A stretch of DNA of 22,236 nucleotides from DATKXO01 sp035528995 (GTDB lineage Bacteria; Planctomycetota; Phycisphaerae; UBA1845), in NCBI GenBank assembly GCA_035528995.1, contig DATKXO010000330.1, forward strand, positions 1 to 22,236. The letters run 5' to 3'. The notes under the pieces are model-generated. The model was given only the letters and a program-made list of their open reading frames with translations. It was not told the origin of the DNA and ran no database searches. Shown piece after piece: positions 14,629 through 21,919 of this stretch (position 1 is the stretch's first letter; the number at the start of each line of letters is the position of its first letter). The translations under genes were made by a program, and so were the position numbers.

Positions 14629-15779
14629 AACCGCCGAGCAGGTCAACGTCAAAGCAGTGGATGTGGCGCGGCGTCTGCGTGGGGCTGGTTTGCACGGTGC
14701 TGATGGTCGCCTGTTCAGAGCAGCAGCGGCAACGATTCCTGGTGACGTTCTTCGACGGTGTTCCCCAAGGCGATGCCGCCACCGAGGGAGGCGAACAACC
14801 CGGCGTTGATGCGGTGCCTGCAGACCGCCGGACGGCCGCCGGCCCGACCGCGGAGGAGGAAACCGGCACGTTCAGGGACATCTCCGCCAACCATGCCGAT
14901 TTCGCCACGGACTGCCAGGCCTGCCACGGTCCGGGCGTGATCGTGACCGGCGTGCAATGCCGCGAGTGCCACGACGCCGGGCTGCATCGGGGCGAAGAGG
15001 TGGACGTGACCTGCGGCCGGTGCCACGTCGAGCACCGGGGCCTGGACGCCGACCTGACCCGGGTGCCCGCCGACCGGTGCGCGGCGTGCCACGACCGGCA
15101 GCCGTTCGAGAAGGAACACGCCGAGTTCGGTCTGATCGAGAACGCCGAGGCGGCCCGCAAGGCGAAGTACGCGGCCGGGCTGGAGGTCTTCCACAGCGTC
15201 CATACCGAGGACTCGGAATGCTCCGAATGCCACCAGCCGAGCGGTCGGCCCGAGGTGGCGTTCAAGCCGGTCACTTTCGCTGACTCATGCGCTACCTGCC
15301 ACGAGTTGGACGAACACAAGGCCGTGCCCGAAACGCCCTGGGCCGAACTACGGGAGAAGCTGCCGGAAGGTGACGGGGCCGACGCCGTCCTGCTGGCCGA
15401 GGCCCGCTGGCAGCAGCAGCGCGCGGCCCTGAAAGACCGGCCGGAATGGGCCGCCATCGAGGAAGTCCGCGAGGCCCTGATCGACGACGGCCTGGAAGAG
15501 TGCTTCCGCTGCCACTCGTTTGTGGAGAAAGAGGTTGAGGGCAAGCGGACGCTCGCGGCAGCGCCGGTTCGATACCGCAGCCGATGGTACACATCGGCGA
15601 GGTTCAGCCACGGCACCCATGCCGAGATGGACTGCGACGGCTGCCACACGGTCGCGGAGGACACGGACGCCGAACTCGGCCGCCTCATGCTGCCCGGCAA
15701 GGAAGTCTGCGCCGAGTGCCACAACGCAGACGGCGTCTCCAACGCCTGCTCTACCTGTCACGTGTTTCACGGCGAATAG
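14625..15779 (+). CDS. Decahaem lipoprotein cytochrome c
   Basis: From the GTG at 14625 the protein is 384 residues with a lipobox LMVAC (Cys30). I count ten CxxCH motifs: CQACH 97, CRECH 112, CGRCH 130, CAACH 152, CSECH 199, CATCH 222, CFRCH 293, CDGCH 337, CAECH 362 and CSTCH 375. Extra histidines (for example ANHADF, FEKEH, VFHSVH, FSHGTH) could serve as distal ligands. The N-terminal segment RFLVTFFDGVP recalls the FFDGVP start of certain respiratory multihaem cytochromes. A 66-residue haem-free stretch (227-292), rich in charged residues, separates haems 6 and 7. The start is chosen because it overlaps the previous stop (GTGA) and restores a proper lipoprotein signal. It is probably membrane-anchored and part of a respiratory or extracellular electron-transfer chain (inference). 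Confidence 0.9.
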   Translation: MKPPSRSTSKQWMWRGVCVGLVCTVLMVACSEQQRQRFLVTFFDGVPQGDAATEGGEQPGVDAVPADRRTAAGPTAEEETGTFRDISANHADFATDCQACHGPGVIVTGVQCRECHDAGLHRGEEVDVTCGRCHVEHRGLDADLTRVPADRCAACHDRQPFEKEHAEFGLIENAEAARKAKYAAGLEVFHSVHTEDSECSECHQPSGRPEVAFKPVTFADSCATCHELDEHKAVPETPWAELREKLPEGDGADAVLLAEARWQQQRAALKDRPEWAAIEEVREALIDDGLEECFRCHSFVEKEVEGKRTLAAAPVRYRSRWYTSARFSHGTHAEMDCDGCHTVAEDTDAELGRLMLPGKEVCAECHNADGVSNACSTCHVFHGE

Positions 15780-15916
15780 ACAGATCCGCTTTGACGACAG
15801 ACGCGGTGGCTAAGCGCGGTCGGACGGGCTTGCGCGCCATCGCGCGAATCACACCGGTTACAGCTTGATTATGCCGATTGGGTGTCCGCTAACTGGGCGT
15901 CTCTGCGACGACATAG

Positions 15917-15945
15917 CCCGCGCGAGCTGAAGCTCGCGGCTCGGG
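15917..15945. terminator. Hairpin between convergent genes, probable bidirectional terminator or REP-like element
   Basis: A 7-bp perfect stem CGCGAGC/GCTCGCG with a TGAA loop (15921-15938) is extended by an outer CCCG/CGGG pairing across a GCT bulge (15917-15945). It lies between the stops of the decahaem cytochrome (+) and hemA (-). There is no U-tract, so factor-independent termination is unproven; the shape also fits a dispersed REP-like palindrome. Confidence 0.5.
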
Positions 15946-15973
15946 AAACGGCGGACTCATCGTGGAACCGGTA

Positions 15974-17254
15974 TCAGTCGTCCGAGACGAGGTCGAAGAG
16001 CGTGCGCAGGGTCGCGGCGTAGATGTGGGCTTTGCCGTCCTTGCCCTTGGTGTGCAGCGTTTTGGTCGGAGCGTGCATGACCTTCTTGATCACCCGGTGG
16101 AGCATCTGCTCGATCAGCTCGCGCTCGTGATCGGTGCAGTCGGTCAGCTTGGGGATCAGCCACTCCAGCTCGCCCTGGCCGATCTCGGCCAGATAGGCGT
16201 TGAACGCGGAGATCACCGGCCCCACGTCCCGCTTGCCCTGCCATTGGACGAACTCGAGGACGGCGGCGTCGATGATCTGCTCGGACTCGGCGATCTTGCT
16301 CTGCCGTTCGGCGGCGTGCTGGTCGGTGACCCGCTGGAGGTCGTCGATGTCGTAGACGAACAGCCCCTGCAGGTCGCCGACGGCCGGGTCGATGTCGCGG
16401 GGCACGGCGAAGTCGATCAGCAGCAGCGGTCTGTACTGACGCCTGGCGGGCACGTCGGCGGCCGTAGCCTTGGTGATGATCGGATCGGGCGACCCGGTGC
16501 AGCTCAGCACGATGTCGGCGGAGGCGATCAGGCCGATAAGGTCGTCGAACGGTTGGGCCTCGGCCCCGATGCGTTCGGCCAGCTCCTGGGCCCGACTGAA
16601 GGTGCGGTTGGTGACCAGCACCCGCCGAGGATTGAACTCGATCAGGTGTTTGAGGGTCAACTCGCCCATCTCACCGGCGCCGATCATCAGGGCGGTCTTG
16701 TCGTTGAAGTGCGAGAAGATCTGGCGGGCGAAGTCGACGGCGATGCTACCGACACTGACGTGGCCCTCGGCGATCTGGGTGCGGCTGTGTACCTCCTTGG
16801 CGGCGTTGAACGCTCTCTGGAAGAGCGAGTCGAGCCGGCGGACGGCGCTGTTGCCCATGGCCTCTCTGGCGACCTCCAGGGCATGCTTGGCCTGAGCGAG
16901 AATGCCGGACTCCCCCACCACCATCGAGTCCAGGGACGAGACCACGCGGAACAGGTGCCTGACGGCCTCCAGGTCCTCGTAGTGGTAGACGCACTCGGTG
17001 AACTCGTGTGGCGGAATGTCCCGCACGTCGGCCAGGAACTTCACCGCCTCCTGAAGGCGCGGCTGGGCGTAGACCGGACGGGCGAGATACAGTTCGGTCC
17101 GGTTACAGGTCGAGAGGATCAGCGCCTCGGCCTCGGCGTGCTGCTCGCGGAATCGCTGCAGGGCCGCAACGCAACTCTGGTCGTCAAAGGCCAGCCGCTC
17201 GCGCACCGAGATCGGGGCGGTGCGATGGTTGCAGCCGATGACGATGGTTCTCAT
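15974..17254 (-). CDS. hemA: Glutamyl-tRNA reductase HemA
   Basis: This enzyme catalyses the first committed step of C5-pathway haem synthesis, reducing glutamyl-tRNA to glutamate-1-semialdehyde with NADPH. It is 426 residues, a normal length. The catalytic cysteine is Cys50 in LILSTCNRTELY. The N-terminal block IVIGCNHRTAPISVRERLAF, the segment VVGESGILAQAKHA (where most homologues have GExQILGQ) and the NADPH-binding LMIGAGEMGELTLKHL are all present. The C-terminal dimerisation helices follow. The ATG overlaps the stop of the upstream HemX-like gene by 4 bp (ATGA), so both are translated from one message. Haem made here could feed the neighbouring multihaem cytochromes. Confidence 0.95.
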   Translation of the reverse strand: MRTIVIGCNHRTAPISVRERLAFDDQSCVAALQRFREQHAEAEALILSTCNRTELYLARPVYAQPRLQEAVKFLADVRDIPPHEFTECVYHYEDLEAVRHLFRVVSSLDSMVVGESGILAQAKHALEVAREAMGNSAVRRLDSLFQRAFNAAKEVHSRTQIAEGHVSVGSIAVDFARQIFSHFNDKTALMIGAGEMGELTLKHLIEFNPRRVLVTNRTFSRAQELAERIGAEAQPFDDLIGLIASADIVLSCTGSPDPIITKATAADVPARRQYRPLLLIDFAVPRDIDPAVGDLQGLFVYDIDDLQRVTDQHAAERQSKIAESEQIIDAAVLEFVQWQGKRDVGPVISAFNAYLAEIGQGELEWLIPKLTDCTDHERELIEQMLHRVIKKVMHAPTKTLHTKGKDGKAHIYAATLRTLFDLVSDD

Positions 17255-18078
17255 CCGTGCACCACGCTGAGCAGGTCAATGACCAGGAACACCGCGACCA
17301 GCACGGCACCGCTGCCCACCGCCATGAATGCGGCCTTGCGCCCGCGGAAGCTGGGCACCAGCCAGGTGGCGGCGAGGGCAGCGGCGTAGGCGGCCCACAG
17401 CGCAAAACAGGCCACAATGACCGTGTCCGTCAGCCAGTTCGGGCGATGCGAGGGGGCCAGGTGCATGGCCTTGCAGATCCCGGTCAGGATGCCAAAGGTA
17501 AACAGCCCGAACCCGATCAAGGTACACCAGCGGCCGATCCGCTCCCAGGATTCCAACGGGGCGAACCGCCCGATGATCGGGGAGGGCTGCTTCTTACGCA
17601 GGATCCGCACCAGGGCCAGATACACGCCGCCGGCCATTCCGGCCGTGATGAAGAACGTGGCGCTGGCCACGATGGCAAGTTGATGTACGACGAACCAGGC
17701 GGCCGTTTCCGGAGCCTCCGGCACGTCCAGGATGATGGTGAAGGCCCCGATCTGAAGGATGGCGGCCACGGGCAGCAACAGCCCGTCCAGCCCGAGGACC
17801 CCGCGATGCCCCTGGGAGAGCAGCCCCATGGCGGTCAGCAGGGTGGCCAGCAGGACCGTGCAGTTGAATTGGGTGGCCACCGCATGGTGCAGCCCCATGT
17901 CCGCCACCCGCCAGCCCAGCAGGATCAGGTTCAACACGATGATAGCCACCATCATGTAGGGCAGGACCTTCCCGCGTCCCTGGGCACGGTAGCGGATACG
18001 CTGGGCGATGGCGCTGCTGGCGATACCCAGTGCGACGGTGGAGAGAACGGCCAGCATGAGTTGTCCGGTCGAGATCAT
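17251..18078 (-). CDS. hemX: HemX/CcsA-like cytochrome c assembly membrane protein
   Basis: This is a 275-residue protein with about eight hydrophobic segments (roughly 5-25, 38-58, 70-88, 97-117, 128-153, 184-204, 216-240 and 250-272). Conserved-looking histidines are at 64-65 (GLHHAV), 132 (VVHQLA) and 206/211. It fits the CcsA/HemX family, whose members handle haem or help cytochrome c maturation and which often precede hemA in operons. The start ATG at 18078 (MISTGQLML) is chosen because the frame's 115-residue upward extension to 18423 is arginine- and proline-rich and lacks membrane character. The gene overlaps hemA by 4 bp. Whether it transports haem or only supports HemA stability cannot be decided from sequence. 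Confidence 0.8.
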   Translation of the reverse strand: MISTGQLMLAVLSTVALGIASSAIAQRIRYRAQGRGKVLPYMMVAIIVLNLILLGWRVADMGLHHAVATQFNCTVLLATLLTAMGLLSQGHRGVLGLDGLLLPVAAILQIGAFTIILDVPEAPETAAWFVVHQLAIVASATFFITAGMAGGVYLALVRILRKKQPSPIIGRFAPLESWERIGRWCTLIGFGLFTFGILTGICKAMHLAPSHRPNWLTDTVIVACFALWAAYAAALAATWLVPSFRGRKAAFMAVGSGAVLVAVFLVIDLLSVVHG

Positions 18079-18437
18079 GTTGCAGAAGGCTCCGCGGCCC
18101 GCCCCTGGCGAGGGCAGGCCAAACGCCAGCGATCGTAGGTCTGATCCGCCTCGCCCGCATTCTTCCGTGGCGGCATCAGAACGAGGCCCGAACGGCCAGT
18201 TTACCACACGATGCCGGCAATGTGGACCGTCCCGGTGCCGGGCGGGCGGCCGGCGACGCCACGGGACCCGGGTCTTTGGCGTGGGATTGGGCGGGGTGGC
18301 GACAGCGGATACCATGCCCGGCCAGGTGCCGGCGGGCGCAGCCGGCGCAAGCAGGCCCGGCGGGTGGGCAGCGGCAAGCAACCTTGCGGCCAACCCGGCG
18401 ACGCCTCGACAGATCAACGACACAAAGGAGACCTCCC
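18079..18437. other. Divergent intergenic region (359 bp) between hemX and the aminotransferase gene
   Basis: Both flanking frames stay open through this stretch, but the translations are low-complexity and arginine/proline-rich, so I treat it as non-coding. It holds a candidate minus-strand promoter (18198-18226). The hemX leader includes a possible GGCC/GCCC-based hairpin around 18095-18120. A purine-rich ribosome site (AAAGGAG, 18424-18430) precedes the forward gene. Confidence 0.6.
18198..18226 (-). promoter_or_regulatory. Candidate promoter of hemX-hemA
   Basis: On the minus strand, TCCACA (complement of 18221-18226) and TAAACT (complement of 18198-18203) are 17 bp apart, each matching 4 of 6 consensus bases. 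Transcription would start near 18191, giving a leader of about 113 nt. Found by eye only. Confidence 0.33.
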
Positions 18438-19736
18438 ATGCCCCATACGCGCCGGACTTTCCTGAGATACGCCGTGGGCGCGACCGCAGCGGGCTACGCG
18501 TTCTTTCGCGGTGACTCGGTGGATCAGGTGCGGGCGGCGGTCTCTGCCGCCGGCGACACGCCTCCGGACCGGCTGGCCGGTGACGAGGACTTCTGGTTCG
18601 AGGTTCAGCAGGCCTACACCGTCGATCGCAGCCTGATCAATCTGAACAACGGCGGGGTGAGTCCGTCGCCTCGCGTCGTTCAGGACGCCATGCGTCGGCA
18701 CCTGGAGTTCTCGAACCAAGCCCCCTCCAAGAACATGTGGGAGGTGCTCAAGCCGCAGGTCGAGTCGGTGCGGCGCCGGCTGGCCCGGCACTTCGGCTGC
18801 GACCCGGAGGAGATGGCCATCACCCGCAACACCAGCGAGGCGCTCGAAAACGCCATCTTCGGCATCGACCTGAAGCCCGGCGACGAGATCCTGACCACCA
18901 GCCAGGACTATCCCCGCATGCTGAACAGTTGGAAGCAGCGCGAACTTCGCGACGGCGTGGTGCTGAAGATGTTCCCGGTGCCCGCACCGGCCGAGAGCCC
19001 CGAACAGTACGTCGACCTCTTCGAGCAGCACATCACGCCGCGGACCCGCGTGATCCTGCTGTGCCACACCATCTTCCTGACCGGGCAGATCCTTCCGGTG
19101 GCCGACGTCTGCCGCATGGCCCGTCAGCGGGGCATTCTCACGATCGTCGACGGCGCCCACGCCTTCGCCCATTTCGCGTTCAAGGGGGGCGACATCGGCT
19201 GCGACTACTACGGCACGAGCCTGCACAAATGGCTCTGCGCCCCGCACGGCACGGGGTTCCTGTACGTCCGCAAAGACCGCATCGCCGAGACGTGGCCTCT
19301 GATGGCCGGCAATGACCCGCACAGCAAGGACATCCGCAAGTTCGAGGAGATCGGGACGCACCCCATCGCCAACCGCCTGGCCATCTCCGAGGCTCTGACC
19401 TTCTACGAAGCCCTGGGGGGGCGCCGCAAAGAGGCCCGCTTGCGCTATCTGCGCGACCGCTTCGCGCGGCGTCTGGACCAACATCCGAAGGTTAAAACGC
19501 TGACCAACCTCGATCCGGCCCACTCCTGCGGCATCGCGACACTCTCGTTCGAGGGCCTGGACCCGGGAGAGCTGATGAACCACCTGTGGAAGCGGCACCG
19601 GATCATCGTGGTGGCCATCAAGCACGAGGAGGTCAACGGCCTGCGCATCAGCCCCAACGTCTACACGACGCCGCGCGAGATCGACATTTTCTGCGACGCC
19701 GTCGAGGGGGTGCTCGAGAAAGGTCTACCAACGTAG
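18438..19736 (+). CDS. Tat-exported class V PLP aminotransferase (isopenicillin-N-epimerase-like)
   Basis: This 432-residue protein starts at an ATG preceded by AAAGGAG. The N-terminus MPHTRRTFLRYAVGATAAG is a twin-arginine signal (RRTFLRY), so the enzyme should be exported folded with its cofactor. The fold-type I PLP core follows: ITRNTSEALENAIFG (128-142) for phosphate binding, IVDGAHAFAHF (236-246) with the ring-binding Asp238, and the Schiff-base lysine in GTSLHKWLCAPHGTGF (Lys264). Family members include isopenicillin N epimerases and cysteine desulfurases; a beta-lactam role is not implied. The substrate is unknown. It is divergent from hemX and separated from ribH by a hairpin and promoter, so it is probably transcribed alone. 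Confidence 0.88.
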   Translation: MPHTRRTFLRYAVGATAAGYAFFRGDSVDQVRAAVSAAGDTPPDRLAGDEDFWFEVQQAYTVDRSLINLNNGGVSPSPRVVQDAMRRHLEFSNQAPSKNMWEVLKPQVESVRRRLARHFGCDPEEMAITRNTSEALENAIFGIDLKPGDEILTTSQDYPRMLNSWKQRELRDGVVLKMFPVPAPAESPEQYVDLFEQHITPRTRVILLCHTIFLTGQILPVADVCRMARQRGILTIVDGAHAFAHFAFKGGDIGCDYYGTSLHKWLCAPHGTGFLYVRKDRIAETWPLMAGNDPHSKDIRKFEEIGTHPIANRLAISEALTFYEALGGRRKEARLRYLRDRFARRLDQHPKVKTLTNLDPAHSCGIATLSFEGLDPGELMNHLWKRHRIIVVAIKHEEVNGLRISPNVYTTPREIDIFCDAVEGVLEKGLPT

Positions 19737-19755
19737 CGGCGCGTATTGCGCGCCG
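19737..19755 (+). terminator. Hairpin directly after the aminotransferase stop codon
   Basis: A 7-bp perfect stem CGGCGCG/CGCGCCG with a TATTG loop begins at the base after the TAG stop. No U-tract follows, so it may act as a weak terminator or an mRNA 3'-end stabiliser. Confidence 0.45.
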
Positions 19756-19876
19756 GTTGCACCGTGGCGACCGGTCTGGGGGCGGGCGGAGTACCGCGCC
19801 GGCGCGCCTACCGACCCGGGAACGGGATACGGGCCGACAGATGGAACGGAGGGCCTGCGAGGGCCGCCTGGGAACG

Positions 19877-19905
19877 TTGTCGGTCCGGCTGAGGTCGGCT
19901 AGACT
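19877..19905 (+). promoter_or_regulatory. Candidate promoter of ribH-nusB
   Basis: TTGTCG at 19877-19882 and TAGACT at 19900-19905 are 17 bp apart, each matching 4 of 6 consensus bases. The predicted start near 19912 gives a leader of about 54 nt before the ATG at 19966. No FMN riboswitch features are present in the leader. Confidence 0.45.
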
Positions 19906-19965
19906 ACCCATTGATCGCCGTCTGCCGCTTCGGTACGGCACCGGCCGATTCGTCGGGAGAACGAT

Positions 19966-20463
19966 ATGCCCAGGGTTTTGGAAGGCAAGCTGGCGGTAAC
20001 GGATGAGCGGTTTGCGGTGGTCCGCAGCCGGTTCAACGACTTCGTCACGTCGAAGCTGATGACCGGATGCGTGGACGCTCTCTCGCGACACGGCTGCAAG
20101 GACGAGAACATCACCGAGGTCCGGGTGCCCGGGTCCTTCGAAATCCCCCAGGCGGCGCAGAAACTGGCCACGAGCGGACAGTATGACGCGGTGATCTGCC
20201 TGGGATGCCTGATCCGCGGACAGACGCCGCACTTCGAGTACATCGCGGCCGAGGTCACCAAGGGCGTGGCCCAGGTCGGGTTAGAAACCGGGGTGCCGGT
20301 GACCTTCGGGATCATCACGGCCGACTCACTGGAACAGGCCGTCGAGCGCGCCGGGGCCAAGGCCGGCAACAAGGGCACCGACGCCGCCAACGCCGCCATC
20401 GAACTGGTCAACCTCTACGCCGACATCTCGGCCGGTCTGAGCGGGGCCGCGAAATCACGGTGA
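19966..20463 (+). CDS. ribH: 6,7-dimethyl-8-ribityllumazine synthase RibH
   Basis: This 165-residue enzyme of riboflavin synthesis condenses the ribitylamino-uracil with dihydroxybutanone phosphate. Hallmarks are VVRSRFNDFVT near the N-terminus (substrate ring stacking), VPGSFEIPQAA (54-64), the catalytic histidine His89 in RGQTPHFEYIA, and PVTFGIITADSLEQA (111-125). The loop GAKAGN at 130-135 is close to the G(T/G)K(A/H)GN pattern linked to 60-subunit capsid assembly. A GGGAGAA site precedes the ATG. The stop overlaps the GTG of nusB, the ribH-nusB order found in many bacteria. Product flavins could serve the nearby flavoprotein, but that link is only general. Confidence 0.95.
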   Translation: MPRVLEGKLAVTDERFAVVRSRFNDFVTSKLMTGCVDALSRHGCKDENITEVRVPGSFEIPQAAQKLATSGQYDAVICLGCLIRGQTPHFEYIAAEVTKGVAQVGLETGVPVTFGIITADSLEQAVERAGAKAGNKGTDAANAAIELVNLYADISAGLSGAAKSR

Positions 20464-20882
20464 GACGTGACCGCCACCATGCCCGCGTACTGGCCATGCA
20501 GGCCCTGTGTCAACTCGACGTTCAGGGTGACGACGCGCTGAACCAGTTGGACGAACTGTTCGCCGAATCGGGGGCGACGTCGGGCACCATCGAGTACGCC
20601 AAGCGGCTGGCCCGCTCCTGCTGGCAGCAGCGCGGCCAGCTCGACGCCCGGATGGGCGACCAACTCGCACACTGGGACGTGGAACGCCTCTCTCCGGTCG
20701 AGCGAAACGTGCTGCGCGTGGCCATGGTCGAACTGCCGGGCGGAGAGGTGCCTCCGAAGGTGGTCATCAACGAGGCCGTTGAGATCGGGCGCGAATTCGG
20801 CGGGGCGGAGTCCCCGAGATTCATCAACGGCACGCTCGACGCGCTGTGGAAGCAGAGTGGTGAAGTGAGAAGTGACAAGTGA
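20460..20882 (+). CDS. nusB: Transcription antitermination factor NusB
   Basis: This is 140 residues from a GTG that overlaps the ribH stop (GTGA). NusB works with NusE in antitermination of rRNA operons. The family blocks are the basic N-terminus with RRDRHHARVLAMQALCQLD, the central WDVERLSPVERNVLRVAMVE (helix with the conserved LSPVERNVLR) and PPKVVINEAVEIGREFG followed by FINGTLDAL. The open frame extends upstream to 20205 inside ribH, but residues there are not NusB-like. The last eight or so residues (SGEVRSDK) and the stop codon are formed by a 7-bp repeat tract, so the C-terminus has probably changed by repeat slippage. Confidence 0.93.
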   Translation: MRRDRHHARVLAMQALCQLDVQGDDALNQLDELFAESGATSGTIEYAKRLARSCWQQRGQLDARMGDQLAHWDVERLSPVERNVLRVAMVELPGGEVPPKVVINEAVEIGREFGGAESPRFINGTLDALWKQSGEVRSDK

Positions 20883-20907
20883 GAATCAGGAATCGAGAAT
20901 CGCGAAG
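20864..20907. repeat. 7-bp imperfect tandem repeat tract spanning the nusB stop codon
   Basis: Units AGTGAGA, AGTGACA, AGTGAGA (20864-20884) run on into ATC-containing heptamers (AGGAATC, GAGAATC, up to about 20901). The tract supplies the final codons and TGA of nusB and the start of the spacer before ftsY. It is purine-rich on the plus strand. Confidence 0.75.
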
Positions 20908-20977
20908 CACATCGGGCACCACAGGGCGCGGCCGGTGCGCTCCTCGGCTCGACAGGTGGAGTGGGAAATAGTCGGAC

Positions 20978-21892
20978 ATGGGACTCTTTGACAAGATCAA
21001 GAAGGGGTTGGCCAGGACCCGCGAGCGGATCGGCTTGGGGCTCAGCGCGGTACTGCCGGTCGGGCGCAAGATCGACCAGGCCTTGCTCGACGACCTTCGA
21101 GATACGTTGCTGCTTGCCGACACCGGGCCCGCCACCGTGGACAAGCTGATCGACGGCGTGGAGACGGCCTGGAAGAAGGGCAGGATCGCCGAAGCCCCCG
21201 ACGTGCGCGAGCACCTCAAACAGCAGATCATCGCCATGTGGCCCGAGGCAGACCGCTCCATTCACTACGCCGAGAGCGGACCGACGGTGATCCTGGTCGC
21301 CGGCATCAACGGGTCGGGCAAGACCACCAGCGTGGCCAAGCTGGGCCACTATCTGACGCAGCAGGGCAAGAAGGTCATCCTGGGCGCCTGTGACACCTAC
21401 CGAGCGGCGGCGGTGGAGCAGTTGAGCATCTGGTCGGAGCGCATCGGCGTCCAGATCGTCAAGCACCATCAGGACGCCGATCCCGGCGCGGTGGCCTACG
21501 ACGCCTGCGAAGCGGCGACGGCCCGCAAGGCGGACGTGCTGCTGATTGACACGGCCGGGCGCCTGCACACCCAGGACCATCTCATGCGCGAGCTGGGCAA
21601 GATCCAGAAAGTGGTCCAACGGAAGATCGAGGGCGCCCCCCACGAGGTGCTGCTGGTGCTGGACGCCACCATCGGCCAGAACGCAGTCAACCAGGCCCGG
21701 GTATTCAGCGAGCACGTTCGGGTGACCGGTCTGTTCCTGGCCAAGCTGGACGGGTCGGCCAAGGGCGGGATCGTGATCGGCATCCGCGACCAGCTCGACG
21801 TGCCGGTCAAGTTCGTCGGGCTGGGCGAGACGCCGGAGGACATCGAGCCCTTCGACCCCCACTCGTTCATGGAGGCGATGTTCGCCGACTAG
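20978..21892 (+). CDS. ftsY: Signal recognition particle receptor FtsY
   Basis: This is an SRP-type GTPase of 304 residues that docks ribosome-SRP complexes at the membrane for co-translational insertion. It has a short N-terminal helical (N) domain (about 1-95, MGLFDKIKKGLARTRERI) without the long acidic A domain of E. coli FtsY. The G-domain motifs are GINGSGKTT (109-117), ACDTYRAAAVEQL (137-149), IDTAGR (190-195) and AKLDGSAKGG (255-264), then the closing VGLGETPEDIEPFDP. In the fourth motif alanine replaces the usual threonine of TKLD. The ATG at 20978 gives the typical MGLFDKIKKGL beginning. It lies about 95 bp after nusB and may be on the same transcript. Confidence 0.95.
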   Translation: MGLFDKIKKGLARTRERIGLGLSAVLPVGRKIDQALLDDLRDTLLLADTGPATVDKLIDGVETAWKKGRIAEAPDVREHLKQQIIAMWPEADRSIHYAESGPTVILVAGINGSGKTTSVAKLGHYLTQQGKKVILGACDTYRAAAVEQLSIWSERIGVQIVKHHQDADPGAVAYDACEAATARKADVLLIDTAGRLHTQDHLMRELGKIQKVVQRKIEGAPHEVLLVLDATIGQNAVNQARVFSEHVRVTGLFLAKLDGSAKGGIVIGIRDQLDVPVKFVGLGETPEDIEPFDPHSFMEAMFAD

Positions 21893-21919
21893 TCACCACC
21901 AACCAACCATCGGTGTGCC

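Noticed and set aside
15962..17389. Long forward open frame (475 codons) opposite hemA
   Set aside because: It is the antisense shadow of hemA; the product is rich in Asp/Gly/Leu/His with no domain, and hemA on the other strand has every family motif.
18079..18423. N-terminal extension of the HemX-like protein to 18423
   Set aside because: The extension is Arg/Pro/Gly-rich without membrane character, and the ATG at 18078 gives a normal family length.
19756..19965. FMN riboswitch upstream of ribH
   Set aside because: None of the conserved FMN-element segments is seen in the leader; only a candidate promoter remains.
20522..21862. Minus-strand open frame of 446 codons over nusB and ftsY
   Set aside because: Antisense shadow; both forward genes are firmly identified.
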